Assembly (NCBI RefSeq): GCF_002575655.3
Contig: NC_053040.3
Span: 155,497,148-155,561,147, forward strand
Source of the DNA: Aegilops tauschii subsp. strangulata
Lineage: Eukaryota > Streptophyta > Magnoliopsida > Poales > Poaceae
Length of the DNA: 64,000 nt
Reading direction: 5' to 3'
In this document: in pieces, positions 34,351 to 46,502 of the stretch
Numbering within the stretch: the first letter of the stretch is position 1
Layout: each line of letters begins with the position of its first letter
Position numbers and translations under genes: made by a program
Notes under the pieces: model-generated
Seen by the model: the letters and a program-made list of their open reading frames with translations, nothing else
Told to the model about the DNA's origin: nothing
Database searches by the model: none

Positions 34351-34661
34351 TTTTGGGCCGAACAATTTTTTTTCTGTCACACTTATGACACGTCTATGAC
34401 GATAATTATGACAAAACCCGGTATCATCATAGATGTGGTGGGGTCCTACTTCTATGACAAAAAATCATGATAGAAAATGGGCTTTTAGTCCTGGGCGGGC
34501 CGGAGACGCAGCTGCATGACATTCTTTGGGTCGTCCATGACGAAAAAACCGTGGTAGAAGCGAGGGAGAGGAAAATATCGGGGTGTTCCCGGTTACGGTG
34601 GGTGGTCGGGGCCGAGCGATGCGCGTTTCTCTCGTACACGCACGCGCGTGGGTGCGAGGCG

Positions 34662-35480
34662 TTGGACTCTAACTGAACCCGAGCAAGGCATTGGGCTCTA
34701 ACTGAACCCGAGCGATTGCACTGCAGGCTACGCGTTACTGAACCCAAGCGATCGATCGATGGCTGTTAACTGAACCCGATCGAGCGATTCCTTCGCTACT
34801 GCTGCTAACTGAAGCCGATCGATGCTGCCTCTGGATGAACAGTGAGCGTTGCTGGGGGGTTTGGATGAATAGTTCCCGGTGGGGGTGGATGAACAGGACC
34901 GCGTGGTGTTGTCTCTGGATGAACAGGACCCCGATCGATCGAGCCGGTTGGGGCTGGATGAACAGGACCCCGTGGAGGGTGGGATGAACAGGACCACCCC
35001 GTGGAGGGCAGGATGAACAGTAGATGGTGGAGGGCTGGATGAAAAGTAGCCTGTGGAGGGGTGGTTGAATAGGAGCCCGTGGAGAGGGCTGGTTGAACAG
35101 TAGCCGGTGGAGTAGCATGCGGTGGAGGCTGGATGAACAGGAGCCCGTGGATGAACAGTCGCAGGTGGAGGCTGGAGGAGGTCGACGGTGGATGAACAGT
35201 AGCCCGTGGAGGCTGGAGGGGGTCGACGGTGGAGATGAACAGTATCCCGTGGAGTCCCATTTTGTGGTACGCCACACCCCTCCCGATGAACAGGACCCCC
35301 GTTTCGACCGTAGCGCTCCAACACAAGTCCATTTCCTCCATTTTTGCGGTACGCCACACCCCTCCCGATCAACAGGACCCCCGTTTCGACCGTAGGAGGT
35401 CCGTTTCCTTTGTTTTGCGGTACGCCAGACCCCTCCCGATGAACAGGATCCCGTTTCGAACGTGGCCGGTCGAACACAAG
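34662..35480 (+). repeat. Left subterminal repeat array of the CACTA
   Basis: First comes a block of CTAACTGAACCCGA words (about 34667-34800), then at least eight GGATGAACAG-type units (near 34833, 34863, 34887, 34917, 34956, 34982, 35011, 35037) spaced about 25-40 bp, then repeats of GCGGTACGCCACACCCCTCC with cccgatgaacagga near 35265, 35345 and 35415. Subterminal repeats are where CACTA proteins bind in known elements; binding here is inferred. Long open frames crossing this array are products of the repeats. Confidence 0.75.
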
Positions 35481-35559
35481 GCCGTTTCCTCCGTTCTGCG
35501 GTACGCCAGGCCTCATTTCCATCGGCTGTTCCATCCAAGCCCTCCCGATGAACACGACG

Positions 35560-36062
35560 ACGCATTCCGTTCCGACCCAGCCGGTTAGCTCCCCATGAAC
35601 ACGACGACGACGTTGTTTCTTCGTTCCGACCTAGCCACGTACACGAGCCCTGGCTGTACGTATGTGGCCGTATTTACTTTCGAGACCCCACCCATATGTA
35701 CGTACGTGGCTGTATTTACTTTCTTGCACCTTGGCCATTGTACGTACGTGTAAATGCTACGTGCGCGCCTCTGCTACGACACGTGCGCGCCTCTACATCG
35801 ACCAGTACGTACGTACACATTCGCGACCAGAATGACAACGCTACATACGCTTCGACCAGGTGGGTCCCGACTGTCAGGCACTTCCTTGCGTGCGAAGATG
35901 TAGCTGGTGGGTCCCAGCAGTCAGGGGGGCGAATCCTTTTTTTTCCCGGACGCACTTCCTTGCGTGCGAAGATGTAGCTGGTGGGTCCCAGCAGTCAGGG
36001 GGAAACATTTGTTTCGTGAAATACGGTGGCCCGTCCGGTGGGTCCCCACTGTCAGGTAGAGG
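35560..36062 (+). repeat. GTACGTAC-rich and short direct-repeat segment
   Basis: Contains several TACGTACGTG words (about 35655-35820) and a duplicated 70-bp piece with CTTGCGTGCGAAGATGTAGC at about 35884 and 35958. No gene. Confidence 0.55.
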
Positions 36063-38900
36063 AATATTTATTTTGCGCGTAATAAGGAGGCACTTCCTTT
36101 ATGCGGCCGTGGACCCAGCTGTCAGTGTCTACACGTACAGTCCACGTCCGATGGAAGCCGTTCCTTGACCACGTTGACCACGCCGAGCCGAGAGCACTAG
36201 GGCGGTGGACGATGACGAGGCCTAGGAAGGGGATGACGCGGAGCCAGGGAAGACGCGGCAGTGGATGCCCACGCATAGAGGAGTATGAGGGTTCACTCGT
36301 TCCCTGCGGTGTGAGGCTGCTGTCGCCGCAGAATAACAGGGGGTGTGGGTGAGTAGAGGGATGGCCTGGCCAGCGGTGGGAGTAGTAGGGGGCGGTGAGG
36401 CCTCCGCCGCATCGCAGCCGGCCACGGGAGGTAGGAGCATGAGGCACGACCGGCGCTGGTTTGGGCGGCTCCAGCAAGAAGACCAGAGGTTGAAGAAGCA
36501 CTACGGCCATTGGATGGACATCGTACAGTCAGTGGAGCTAGAACGTGCATATTGACTAAGTTGACAAAGCCCTCCGTCCCCGTCAACTTAGTAGGCCCAC
36601 AAGTCAGCCTGCCACTATACTGGGTCCCAGCTAGCAGGGGGTATTCATTTTTCTGTGCGTAATAAGGAGGCACTTCCTTGCGTGCGAAGATATAGCTGGT
36701 GGGTCCAAGCTGTCAGCGGCGGTAACTTTTTTTTGCGAAATACAGAGGCCCTTTTGGTGGGTCCCAGATGTTAGGTGGAGGAATCATTATTTTGCGCGTA
36801 GTAAGGAGGCATTTCCTTGCGTGCGACCATGGACCCAGCTGTCAGCCTCTCCACGTACAGTCCACTTCAGATGCATGTCGGTCGTTGACCAGGTTGACCA
36901 GACCGCGCCGAGAGCACCAGGGCGGTGGACGACGGCGAGGCCTAGGAAGGGAACGACACGGAGGCAGGGAAGACTCGGCAGTTGTTTCCCACGCGGAGGG
37001 GAGTACGACTGTACGAGGGTTTACTGATTCGTCTGCCGTCGCCGGAAAATAACAGCAGGTGTGTGTGAGTAGAGGGATGGCTAGGCCAGCGATGGGAGTA
37101 CGGTGGGGCGGTGAGGCCTGCGCAGCAGCACAGTCGGCCATCGGAAGGAGGGAGCAGCCAGTCCCGCTGGCGCTTGTTTGAGCGGCTGGAGCAGGAAGAG
37201 CAGAGATTGAAGAAGCACGACGGCCATTGGATGGACCTCCAACAGTCACTGCTTGTGCGTCAACCTTTTTTTTAGGAAAGCCTCAAATCCGTGGAAAACA
37301 TCATACAACCCATCTGCCATTATTTCTAATAATTTACAGCCCATTTGCTAATTCTTAAGGTTTTTTGGAGCCCATATTCTTTTTGTTAGCATTACAGCCC
37401 ATATTGTGGCCACGGTTAAAAAATTATACGAAATTTTGCATATTTCGGTGCGGTCCGAACTGTTTTTAATCCTGAAATTTCGAGTCACATTCAAACTGAT
37501 TTTAAAAATAAATGTATATCAATATAAAATCCAACAAATTGTCCACGCATAAAAATCAATGCAATTTAAAATCTCGAAATGAAAAAAAAGAAATTTTAAA
37601 CTAATTGCCGGTTTGATGTGTTTTAGAAATGTACAGCCCATTTCTCATTACTGATAGGCCATTTTCTCGGCCAGCTGAATGAAGCTCTCCTCGTCTTGAA
37701 AGATTTGCAGCCCAACAGGCCTGACAAAGTGACTTACTTGGCAAATCCCAAAAAAAACTGGGCTGTGGCCTTGGACCCAGCAGTCAGCCTCTCCACGTAC
37801 AGTACTCTTCCGATGGAAGTCGGTCATTGACCACATTGACCACGCCGCTCCGAGAGGACCAAGGCGATGGACGACGGCGAGGCCCAGGAAGGGGACGACG
37901 CAGAGCCGGGAAGACGCGGCAGTGGATGCCCACGCGGAGAGGAGTACGAGGGTTCACTGGTTCGGCTGCGGTGTGAGGCTGCCGTCGCCGCAGAATAACA
38001 GGGGGTGTGGGTGAGTGGAGGGATGGCCTGGCCAGCGGTGGGTGTAGTATGGGGGCGATGAGGCCTCCGCGGCAGCAAAGCCGGCCACGGGAGGAAGGAG
38101 CAGGCGGCACGACTGGCGCTGCTTTGGGCGGCTGGAGCAAGAAGACCAGAGGTTGAAGAAGCACTAAGGCCGTAGGATGGACATCGTACGGTCACTGGAG
38201 CTAGAATCATTCATATTGACTAACTTGACAAAGCCCTCCCTCCCCGTCAACTTAGTAGGCCCACAAGTCAGCCTCACACTGTGGTCGGTCCCAGCTGGCA
38301 GGGGATATTCATTTTTTTTGTGCGCAATAAGGAGGCACATCCTTGCGTGCGAAGATATAGTTGGTGGGTCCGACCTGTCAGCGGAGCAAACGTTTTTTTG
38401 TGAAATACAGAGGCCCTTCCGGCGGGTCCCAGATGTCAGGTGGAGGAATCATTATTTTGCGCCTAATAAGGAGGCATTTCCTTGTGTGCGGCCGTGGACC
38501 CAGCTGTCAGCCTCTCCACATACAATACACTTCTGATGGATGTCGTTCGTTGACCATGTTGACCACGCCGCGCCGAGAGCACCAGGGCGGAGGATGACGG
38601 CGAGGCCTACGAAGGGAACGACACGGAGCCGGGGAAGACACCGCAGTGGCTGCCCATGCGGTGGAGAGTATGAGGGTTGACTGGTTCGGCTGCCGTCGCT
38701 GGAAAATAACAAGAGGTGTGGGTGAGTAGAGGGATAGACAGGCCAGGGATGCGAGTATATGATGGGGCCATGAGGCCTGCCCGGCAGCACAGCCGGCCAC
38801 AGGAGGCGGGAGCAGGCGGTTCTGACGGCGCTGGTTTGGGCGGCTGGGGCAAGAAGATCAGAGACTGAAGAAGCACGATTGCCGTTAGATTGACATCTAA
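36063..38900 (+). repeat. Four-copy higher-order direct repeat inside the CACTA
   Basis: A roughly 430-480-bp unit containing GGACCCAGC(T/A)GTCAG occurs at 36111, 36831, 37773 and 38496. Spacings are 720, 942 and 723 bp, so copies 1+2 and 3+4 form a doubled block with a period near 1,663 bp. Shared words include GAGAGCACCAGGGCGGTGGA-like and agcaagaagaccagaggttg. Long frames on the minus strand recur in every copy but are frame-shifted between copies, so I do not call genes. Confidence 0.75.
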
Positions 38901-40007
38901 CGGTCTGATGCTGGTAGAGTCGATTGTTGACTAAGTTTATTTTTTGATAAACCTTGTGTACGCATGAACTTAGTAGGCCCACAAGTCAGCCTCCAAATCT
39001 GTGGCTGACAACATAGAGCCCATTTGCTATTTTTTAATAATTTACAGCCCATTGCTAATTCTTAAGTAATTTATTACAGCCCATTTTCTGCCCAGGACCA
39101 CGGTCAAAAAGTTCAACCTTATTTTGCATATTTCGGTGGAGTCCGAACTTTTGTAATCGCAAAATGATAAACATTTTTTTAAGAACTTATTGATTTGCCA
39201 AAAAAATCGTTTTGTTTTTGTAAGCAAAATAAGACATGGGACAATTGGGTTGGTTTACGGGAAAACCAGTGGTAAAAAATCAGCGCTGGGAGGGAAAACA
39301 ACAACAAAAATAAGGATGTAAATATGAAATGTGAATTTTATGTATTTTCAATATAATGATACGTGTATATGAACTAGTAAAACTATAGGTAGAGATTAGA
39401 AAACGGATGTAGGACATGCGTTTCAAGAGTAAAATAGAACTGGGCTGTGTTTTTGATTCAGTAAAAAAAAGTGACTGCGGATGTTGTAAGACAAAATATA
39501 ACTAACGGTGGCGGGCCAGAGGCCAGTAGATACCTGCTAGATCTTTGTGCCCCGTTGTCGTCATGGACTGGGCCTGTTAAAAACAAAACCAAGCCTGGGC
39601 AGTCTCAGCCCAGTTGAAACTTGCTCGACCTGAAAAAACTATATACGTGCTCAATAAACGAGAGAATTCTGCAAGTACAGACTGATAACTGGGATGCAGC
39701 AGGGATATTGTTTTTTCATCGTGATAATAAGAGCATGAACTTGTTTAAAAAAAAATGGAGAACTGGGAATTCGAACGGCAGGTGCTTATGCTACCCATCA
39801 AATAAAAATCAGGTGCCGGAAAATTCGTTTCGAAACAAATGATTCAGCTTTCTATCCACGTTGACCCTCGGCATGATGGTTGGAAGCAAATGCCAAGTTC
39901 ATACCAAAAGATCGTTAACAACAATACCAACTTGCGGACGACAAGGTAGTACAAGTACCAATACCAAACTAACTTATAATATTTTTAGTCCTCGCCCTAG
40001 TATTCGT
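38901..40007. other. AT-rich spacer in the CACTA
   Basis: Starts with the tail of the higher-order repeat (tttacagcccat words shared with about 37340), then has no repeat or ORF I can support. Confidence 0.5.
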
Positions 40008-40392
40008 CTGGTAGAAAATCTTGCAGAGGACCAGCTCCTACTCCTTCTCTTGCTCCAGATCCCCGAGGTGGTACTGGTGCATCACCCAGTTGGGACTCTG
40101 CTGATCGAAGTTCTTGTTGGTGTGCAGCACCAGAACCTTTTTGCTGCCCGTCTGCCGGCCGTTGACCATCACCGGCAAGGTATTGCCGGTGTTGTGCCAC
40201 ATCGCGTGCATGCCGCACTCCGACTATATATTGTGACGCGTCCACGTGCCCCTTTTGAACGCCATGGAATTGCGCTGGAAGAAATGCTTGCTTAGGCCTC
40301 AAGGTGCTCGATCAGCTCCTGATCCGTGGGATCAAACTTGACGCCAGCCGGCAGCACCGGCCAATCCTTCTTCGACTTGCATGGGTTAATTC
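40008..40392 (-). pseudogene. NAC-domain transcription factor fragment
   Basis: Two blocks of a plant NAC DNA-binding domain survive. The first (about 40392-40295) reads [20 protein letters not shown] and is followed at once by a stop. The second (about 40230-40008) has WHNTGNTLPVMVNGRQTGSK, NWVMHQYHLG and KIFYQ, with a stop between GDLEQEKE and ELVLCKIFYQ. The middle of the domain between the blocks is deleted. The words match the NAC subgroup with an N-terminal cysteine motif and FDPTDQE (SOG1/NAC75-like). No start, no C-terminal region: a non-functional fragment carried by the CACTA. Confidence 0.8.
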
Positions 40393-40968
40393 CAGTTATA
40401 TGGTACTCAATGTATGATCAATCGACCATTTTAAGTGAATGATGAAAGATTTCGACAGATAAGTGGTACTCCAAATCTGATGTCCAGAATACCTGAACAC
40501 GCCGCCGGGATTCTTGTGTCACCTCACGCGCAGCGTGTTGTCACGTCAATTCAATGTGTGGACATGATGAATAATTTGACCGACGTATACTAGTACTGCT
40601 ACTATACTACTTAATAGTCGTATTTAGTGTCACATTTTAACCATAGGTTTAACTAACGAGTACGCACTTGAAGCCTAAGTGATATATATACTGCACAACA
40701 TCTCCATCATCATTATCAGTTCATCCTGCAAGTGAGTTAGGATGCACTTGATCCTAGAAAGGTACCTATCCTTCACACCAGAGGAGTGCTTCAAACTAAC
40801 AACAGTACATAATATCCAACAAAAGAGGGTCGTGCTATAGCAGCAGAATACATGGCTCAGTCTACATATCAGTACGAATTAAGTTGTGCATATTTGCTGT
40901 TGGCATGAACCGCATCGCTGCATGTCGGGTTTGCAAAAGCCATCCATCGCATGGAAGCTTGATGCCTT

Positions 40969-42711
40969 TCACACACTGAAGATTATCTGGCAACAAGCTG
41001 TGTCGACGAATCTCTGGATATGGTGATTCATGAAACCCATGGTACGATGTGTAAACACAGTCCCCCTGGCGAATGGAAGTTGCATAGCACGGTAATCATC
41101 GCCGGTGATATGATCAATGATTGGTTGGATGATCGGATAATTGAGCCCGAGGAACATGGAGTGGTTGCCGAGGCTGTAAACCCGCCTCCAGTTGAATACG
41201 CCTGGCCCAACGGAGCTGGGATCTTTCTCGAACATGAAGCAGCCATAGCCATCAATGTCACGAATGCCCCAGGCATTGTACTGCATGTGGTTTGATGAAA
41301 TGGTTTGGTCAATTTGGTACGTGCAAATGAGCATCAAATGACCACCGTCAGCTGAACGAGCAATAAACCACCACCCATCGGCTGGTATGATTCCAGGTCC
41401 TGGAATCATGAAGGCCAGCGCATTTGCGTTTGCTGCAACAATTCAAATTGGAGACCAAAAGGACAAAAATAAACAATCATGTTCAGAGTATGTGTGGAAT
41501 TAAGATTATTATAACAGTGACACATATCATAGATAGAGAATTGCAATGCCGTGGTCATAATCATACCCCAAGTTAAAAAATAAGCCAATGGCTTTCATAT
41601 TCTAGCAATATATCATGGTTCAAACATCATGCAACAATGAGAGGAAAACAGATATGACAGGGCCTACTCATATTCTACCATAGCACTTACTACAATTATC
41701 ATATCAACTCTAAGCAATAACATGTGTTGTTATAAAAATCTTGGAAATGAGAGTAACATATAGCAATCATGAGGTTATACTCATAATATCTATTCTAACA
41801 ATCATTAGATACCAATTGTTCTCATATCAACTCTAACAATAACATGTGTGGTCATAAAAATCTAGGAAATGAGAGGAACATATAGCAATGATGTGGTTAT
41901 AGACATACTATATATTCTAAATTTGTAACAATGAACAGGCAGTCGTATTCTTAAGGTAAAGATGAGATGAGATAGAACAATTACACGACGATAGATTCCA
42001 CCAGTATAGGCAGCCAATCTGTGCGTCGACCGCATAAACGATGCCATCGTGCACTATAACATCAGACAAAAGTGTTGGGTAAAGAGGATCGACGATGAGC
42101 CATAACCATGTATGGCAACTGGATTCCAGATAGACTAATCCCATGTTGAACACGGCAATGAGCTTGTAATCCATGTAGTCTTCTGATGGTGTGGGCACTT
42201 CACAGATTTCAACCTTCAGGAAACAGAGGTCGAGCCAAAAGCTCGACGCGTCTTGTGCGTAGTAGGCAGGAGTGTCCGGCGGGCCCCGAGGCTCGATGGC
42301 GGCGGTATCCAAAGATGGAAGGGTGATCTCTCGTTGGGTGTAGATATCCACGAGACGCCATGAACTACCGGATTGGTGGATGAGGACGATCCAGTTGGCC
42401 TTCATGCCGCCCCAGTAGTGGCCGCGCATGAAGGACAGGTGGACGGGTAGTGGTAGCATGTCGAGGGGCACCACGAAAACCTCCATAGGATCGTCAAGTC
42501 CGTGTCTGGGCCACCTGCGAGGATCGGGCATCAGCAAGCAGGGTGTCTTGAAAAGAGCCGGCCGGTTGCAGATGAGTAGACGGTACAAAGACACCGAGCA
42601 TGCGGCCAGACGGACGGTGCTGAGTAGGTCCATACGATTATAGATCTGCTCCAAGAGAACATCGGGGAGGGAATTCCAATCGCGGCTCTGCGTGTCAGTC
42701 GGTTCTGCCAT
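40969..42711 (-). CDS. F-box/DUF295 protein, two exons, intact
   Basis: Exon 1 is 42711-41985 and exon 2 is 41432-40969; the 552-bp intron starts GTAATT and ends TTGCAG, and phases match, giving 396 residues. I chose the ATG at 42711 because it precedes the F-box (WNSLPDVLLEQIYNRMDLLS, about residues 11-50); the open frame upstream lacks similarity. The C-terminal exon has the DUF295 words RVYSLGNHSMFLGLNYPI. F-box proteins are substrate receptors of SCF ubiquitin ligases; the target is unknown. No stop or frameshift is seen, so it may be expressible despite lying inside a transposon. The intron holds a tandem duplication of about 123 bp (41700, 41823). Confidence 0.8.
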
Positions 42712-44757
42712 TGGGGTTTTCGGTGCCTGCGAGCTAGCTGGGAAGTGGATTCGGGCGGGCGAGTGAAGAAGCTTCTCCTCGCGTGGCCGAGCAGTGAGCG
42801 GGGGGATATGGTACACGCGAGCTACCAAGGAAGATAGTGCGGGCGGGCAAGCAGTGAGCGGGGGGAAATGGTGTGCGGCTGACGATGGGGAAGAGAGGAG
42901 GAATAAGAGTGGAAGACGGGGAAGAAAGTGCATTAAATCTCAATTCTACTACTACTACCAGGATATACCATCCTTCGGAGTGTAAATAGTTACACCGATG
43001 ACTTGTGGGTCTACCAGAAGAGGGCCCATATGTCAGTTAATGGAGGAAAGAAGCGTGCTCTACTGGCAAACATGATGGCAGTACTGGGTAAGGTTGATTT
43101 AGTAACACCAACACGCTGGTTCAACTTATTAATTAAGTGTCCCATCTGCTGCAGCGTGTATTGTCACTTCACTGCGAAGACTAGTTGAATAGTTCTCTCT
43201 GACCGAGATGGGGAATAATGGATCACGAAGACTTCATTTCTACATTATCCCTATGCCTCTACGCTCACTTCACTCATTTTGCTCCGTACGTAGTCACTTG
43301 TTGAAATCTCTAGAAAGACAAATACTCTGTATTTGGGAACAGAGTGAGGATTTTACTCCGTATTTGGGAACAGAGGGAGTATCACCATATGGAGGGAACA
43401 GAGGAAGCTTAAAATATGAACATGTCAATGGGAGGGAGTAAGCCCCATGCATGCAACATGCAACACTCACACGTACACATGGACACACGCAACACTCACA
43501 CACCCATGCGGCACACGGCACACGACGCAACACACATGCTCACGCTCAAGTGCTCAACCTATTCCCTACGTCCGTGAAAGACTATACATTTAGAGATTTA
43601 CACATTGACCAGGGCATAATTAACGCCCAAAAGTAGCAGACTTATGTGTGCATTCGACCATTGAGAGAAGAAGATTAAATGAAGGTCGTTGCATGCTGTA
43701 ATGAAGGATTGACATGTAGCCTATACCTAGAGCACAAGTTGGTGCATTAGTCAATCAATATCGATTTAGATTGAAGGCTAAATGCATTGGAAGTGTAGAT
43801 GTACAACACTCTTTGTTTTTTAGCTGATTTCTTTGCTCTGCCAACTGACAGGTGGGACCCAGAAACCAGGTAACAATTTAACCAGTCAACAAAGTGCCAC
43901 GTCGACTATGTGGCCGGTCGGTAGGGTGCAATACGGTGCTCTACGATGAGCTAGTGATCGTATAATCACCGCAAAACTATATATAGTGACCGTAAAGAGC
44001 GTATTGTTACATACGTTGACCGCCAGTGTATTTTTCTCATTTCAAATTAAGCCGTATTAACCGGAAAGGATGCAGTATGGACTAGTACTAGTACTGCTTT
44101 GATGTGTCCCGTCAACTCGCCGAACGAGGAGAAGCTTGCTTACTACGCCTCTCCCTCGCCCACGCGCACGGTGGTTCGCAGGACGAGGAGAAGGTTTTGA
44201 CTACAGCGCCCTCTCCCTCTCCCTCTCCCTCGCCCTCACCCTCGCAGTGGACGTGCAGTAGTTCAATCGGTGTCAGATTGCCAGAAGCATAATGTGTACT
44301 ATAGTATCATCATTGTTGGACCTTCCGAAGAGGCGAAGAGCCAAGTGCAAGGTTCACATGAGTACGAACTGTTGAACCTCCCGAAGAGGCAAAGAGCCAA
44401 GCGCAAGGTTTTATAGGAGTTGTCGGCCTAGTAGGAGCGTACTACAACTATAGCGAACGATGCTATTGTATGATGCCGCCATGTCACGTATATCCAAAGT
44501 TGTGCCACCTTTTTTTTTCTCAAAGAGCGTGTTGGAGCCCGTGCAACAACCACACAAGTTGCACGTACACATAACACATTTACTAGTAATAAATTCGAAA
44601 GGACAAATGCCAGTATGCCACACAAGTTCATCTCCAATTCATGTGATAAATTTGTGCATGACTAGTCTACATATATTCACAGCGCTACCGTTCACAGTTT
44701 ACCATACTCCACTTACACGTTATAGATGGGCTACATGTCCTCCTCCAGATTCCAGTC
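42712..44757. other. Spacer between the two F-box genes
   Basis: The first 230 bp are the likely promoter side of the intact F-box gene, with a GC-rich duplicated segment (gcagtgagcggggg at 42794 and 42849). A Stowaway remnant with repeated end words (tatttgggaacagag) lies near 43268-43381, a CA-rich stretch near 43450-43550, a CCCTCT microsatellite near 44205-44240, and a duplicated word cgaagagg-aaagagccaag near 44325 and 44380. No gene. Confidence 0.55.
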
Positions 44758-46502
44758 CTAGGTGTTCTTCATGGATGGCACGATCCATAGCGGTGGGCAA
44801 CGGGAATCATTGTCGCAGCTTTCTAGTCCGGTTCCACACGATGGAGACTCATCCAACCTGAAGCGGCATAAATCAGGGATAGCGTGTCCCAGCATGTCGT
44901 TCATCCGGCGGTCCGCACTGAAGACACAACCATGCTTCATGAATGGCAGGCCTTCCGTGTCGTGCACGGAAGGTGGCATCCGCTTCACAATGGGGTAGAT
45001 GTCCCCAATGAAAAGCGAGTACTATCCAAGAGTGTTCCTCGGCACCCACGTAGCATCACGGGGGTCGAACTCGGCGCCGTTCATCTGGTACACGCGGCTT
45101 CTCAGATCTGGACACATGGTGACGTACATAGTCAAGGTCCATGCATAATAATGTTGTGCTCAAATATGGCGGTCAGTAATACTGTGCAGCAAATAGTACT
45201 ACTCCGGTATAGAGGAAGTAAAATAACCGCCTTATTATATATAGCCACTGTTGGCTACATGGATGAGATAGTAAGACATGGAAAAACAAAAATGGTGGCA
45301 GCTAGTGGGTTCAAGTCTTCAAGGGCCTAGCTAGCTATACGCGTCCTCCAAGGTAAAAAGTACTCCTACTAGTACGTAAGTAGAGTACTAGTACAACAAT
45401 AAAAGAGAAGGCGAGAGGGTTAAAAAATGGAATACCTGGGTAGATGGTGACGGTCCAATCGTGGTAGATTGTGTGACCATGTTGCACATCAGTGGTACCA
45501 TGGGTAACGACTGCTAAGATAGTTGATCCCAATATGCCAAAGTCAGCTACAAGGTTCCAGGTCAGACCGAATCACGGATGCAAATGCACATCCAGGATCG
45601 GCGATCTTATTTTGATCGCGGGATGACTGGTCCGTGCAAAATAATGGAGTGCCATTAGGGATGCAAATGATGGTTTGTGCATTCCGTTTGTAATCTCCCG
45701 TACCGTAGGATGGCAACCAGAAGAAAAAAGTCCCCTGGCTTGTCACCGCGAAGATGCGGCGTAGATGGCGCACGGCGTCTTCAAACGTGTTGGGGGTACA
45801 AATCTGCCGCCGCCAACATGCGCCAGCCTCTGTCGTTACTGCCTCTTGCATTGATAGCAATCCTTATGTCGAACACCGCGATGAGATAGTAATCGTCGTA
45901 GCCACGTCGCTTTGTCGGCGGGTCCGCAATTGCTGTCTTCTTCAATCTCATGTAGGCATCATCATACGTATTCAAGCCTAGCCAGTCCGGAAGGCCAATC
46001 CCAATGGTGGAGAAGGGGTCTACCAGAACGGCCGCACTGCTATGGATGTTGTGCAAAATGATGGTGGTATCCGGCCGGAGGTATGCAAGCCAATCTTCGT
46101 TGGCACCGACCCGGACCTGCTCATCGGAGAAATTACGGGATGGAAATGGAATAACTAAGTACTACATGATCAAACTCCATTGCTGACCTGCTCATCGGAC
46201 AAAATCCGACTACCTCTCTACGTCGGCAACTCTAGCGGAGTCAACGTGCAACCATGGCCAGGGAGCGGTGGACTGTTCGAAGGATTGTCCCATAGAAGAA
46301 CCTTCTCCTCGAGGACGCATGGAAGACCAACAAGCATGGCCTTTTCCCAAGCCATTTTAAGCACCATCTTGAAATAGTTGGTGCAGGAAGCACCGAGTCT
46401 TGCGACGGTGAGGACGTCGGAGCGGCGTGCGATTTCTCCCAGAGGATCATCGTCCAAGGTATCCCAGCCCCGGCGAGGAGGAGAACCGACTGGCGAATCC
46501 AT
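44758..46502 (-). pseudogene. Second F-box/DUF295-like gene, broken
   Basis: Starts at ATG 46502 with an F-box-like stretch (WDTLDDDPLGEIARRSDVLT ... LGASCTNYFKMVLK). A middle part reads VGANEDWLAYLRPDTTIILH (about 46110-46050), continues to about 45781, and shifts frame near 45790-45840 into a frame ending at 45543. The 3' part (45140-44758) has RVYQMNGAEFDPRDATWV, a TAG in the word before YSLFIGDIYP, and ends PPLWIVPSMKN, the layout of a DUF295 C-terminus. With at least one frameshift and internal stops it cannot give a full protein unless unusual splicing occurs. Confidence 0.65.

Noticed and set aside
34427..35588. Several 100-276-codon frames in both orientations
   Set aside because: They run through the subterminal repeat array and have no protein-like features beyond the repeat period.
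36052..38982. Recurrent 100-176-codon minus-strand frames
   Set aside because: The four DNA copies share sequence but not a stable reading frame or endpoints, so repetition, not coding, explains them.
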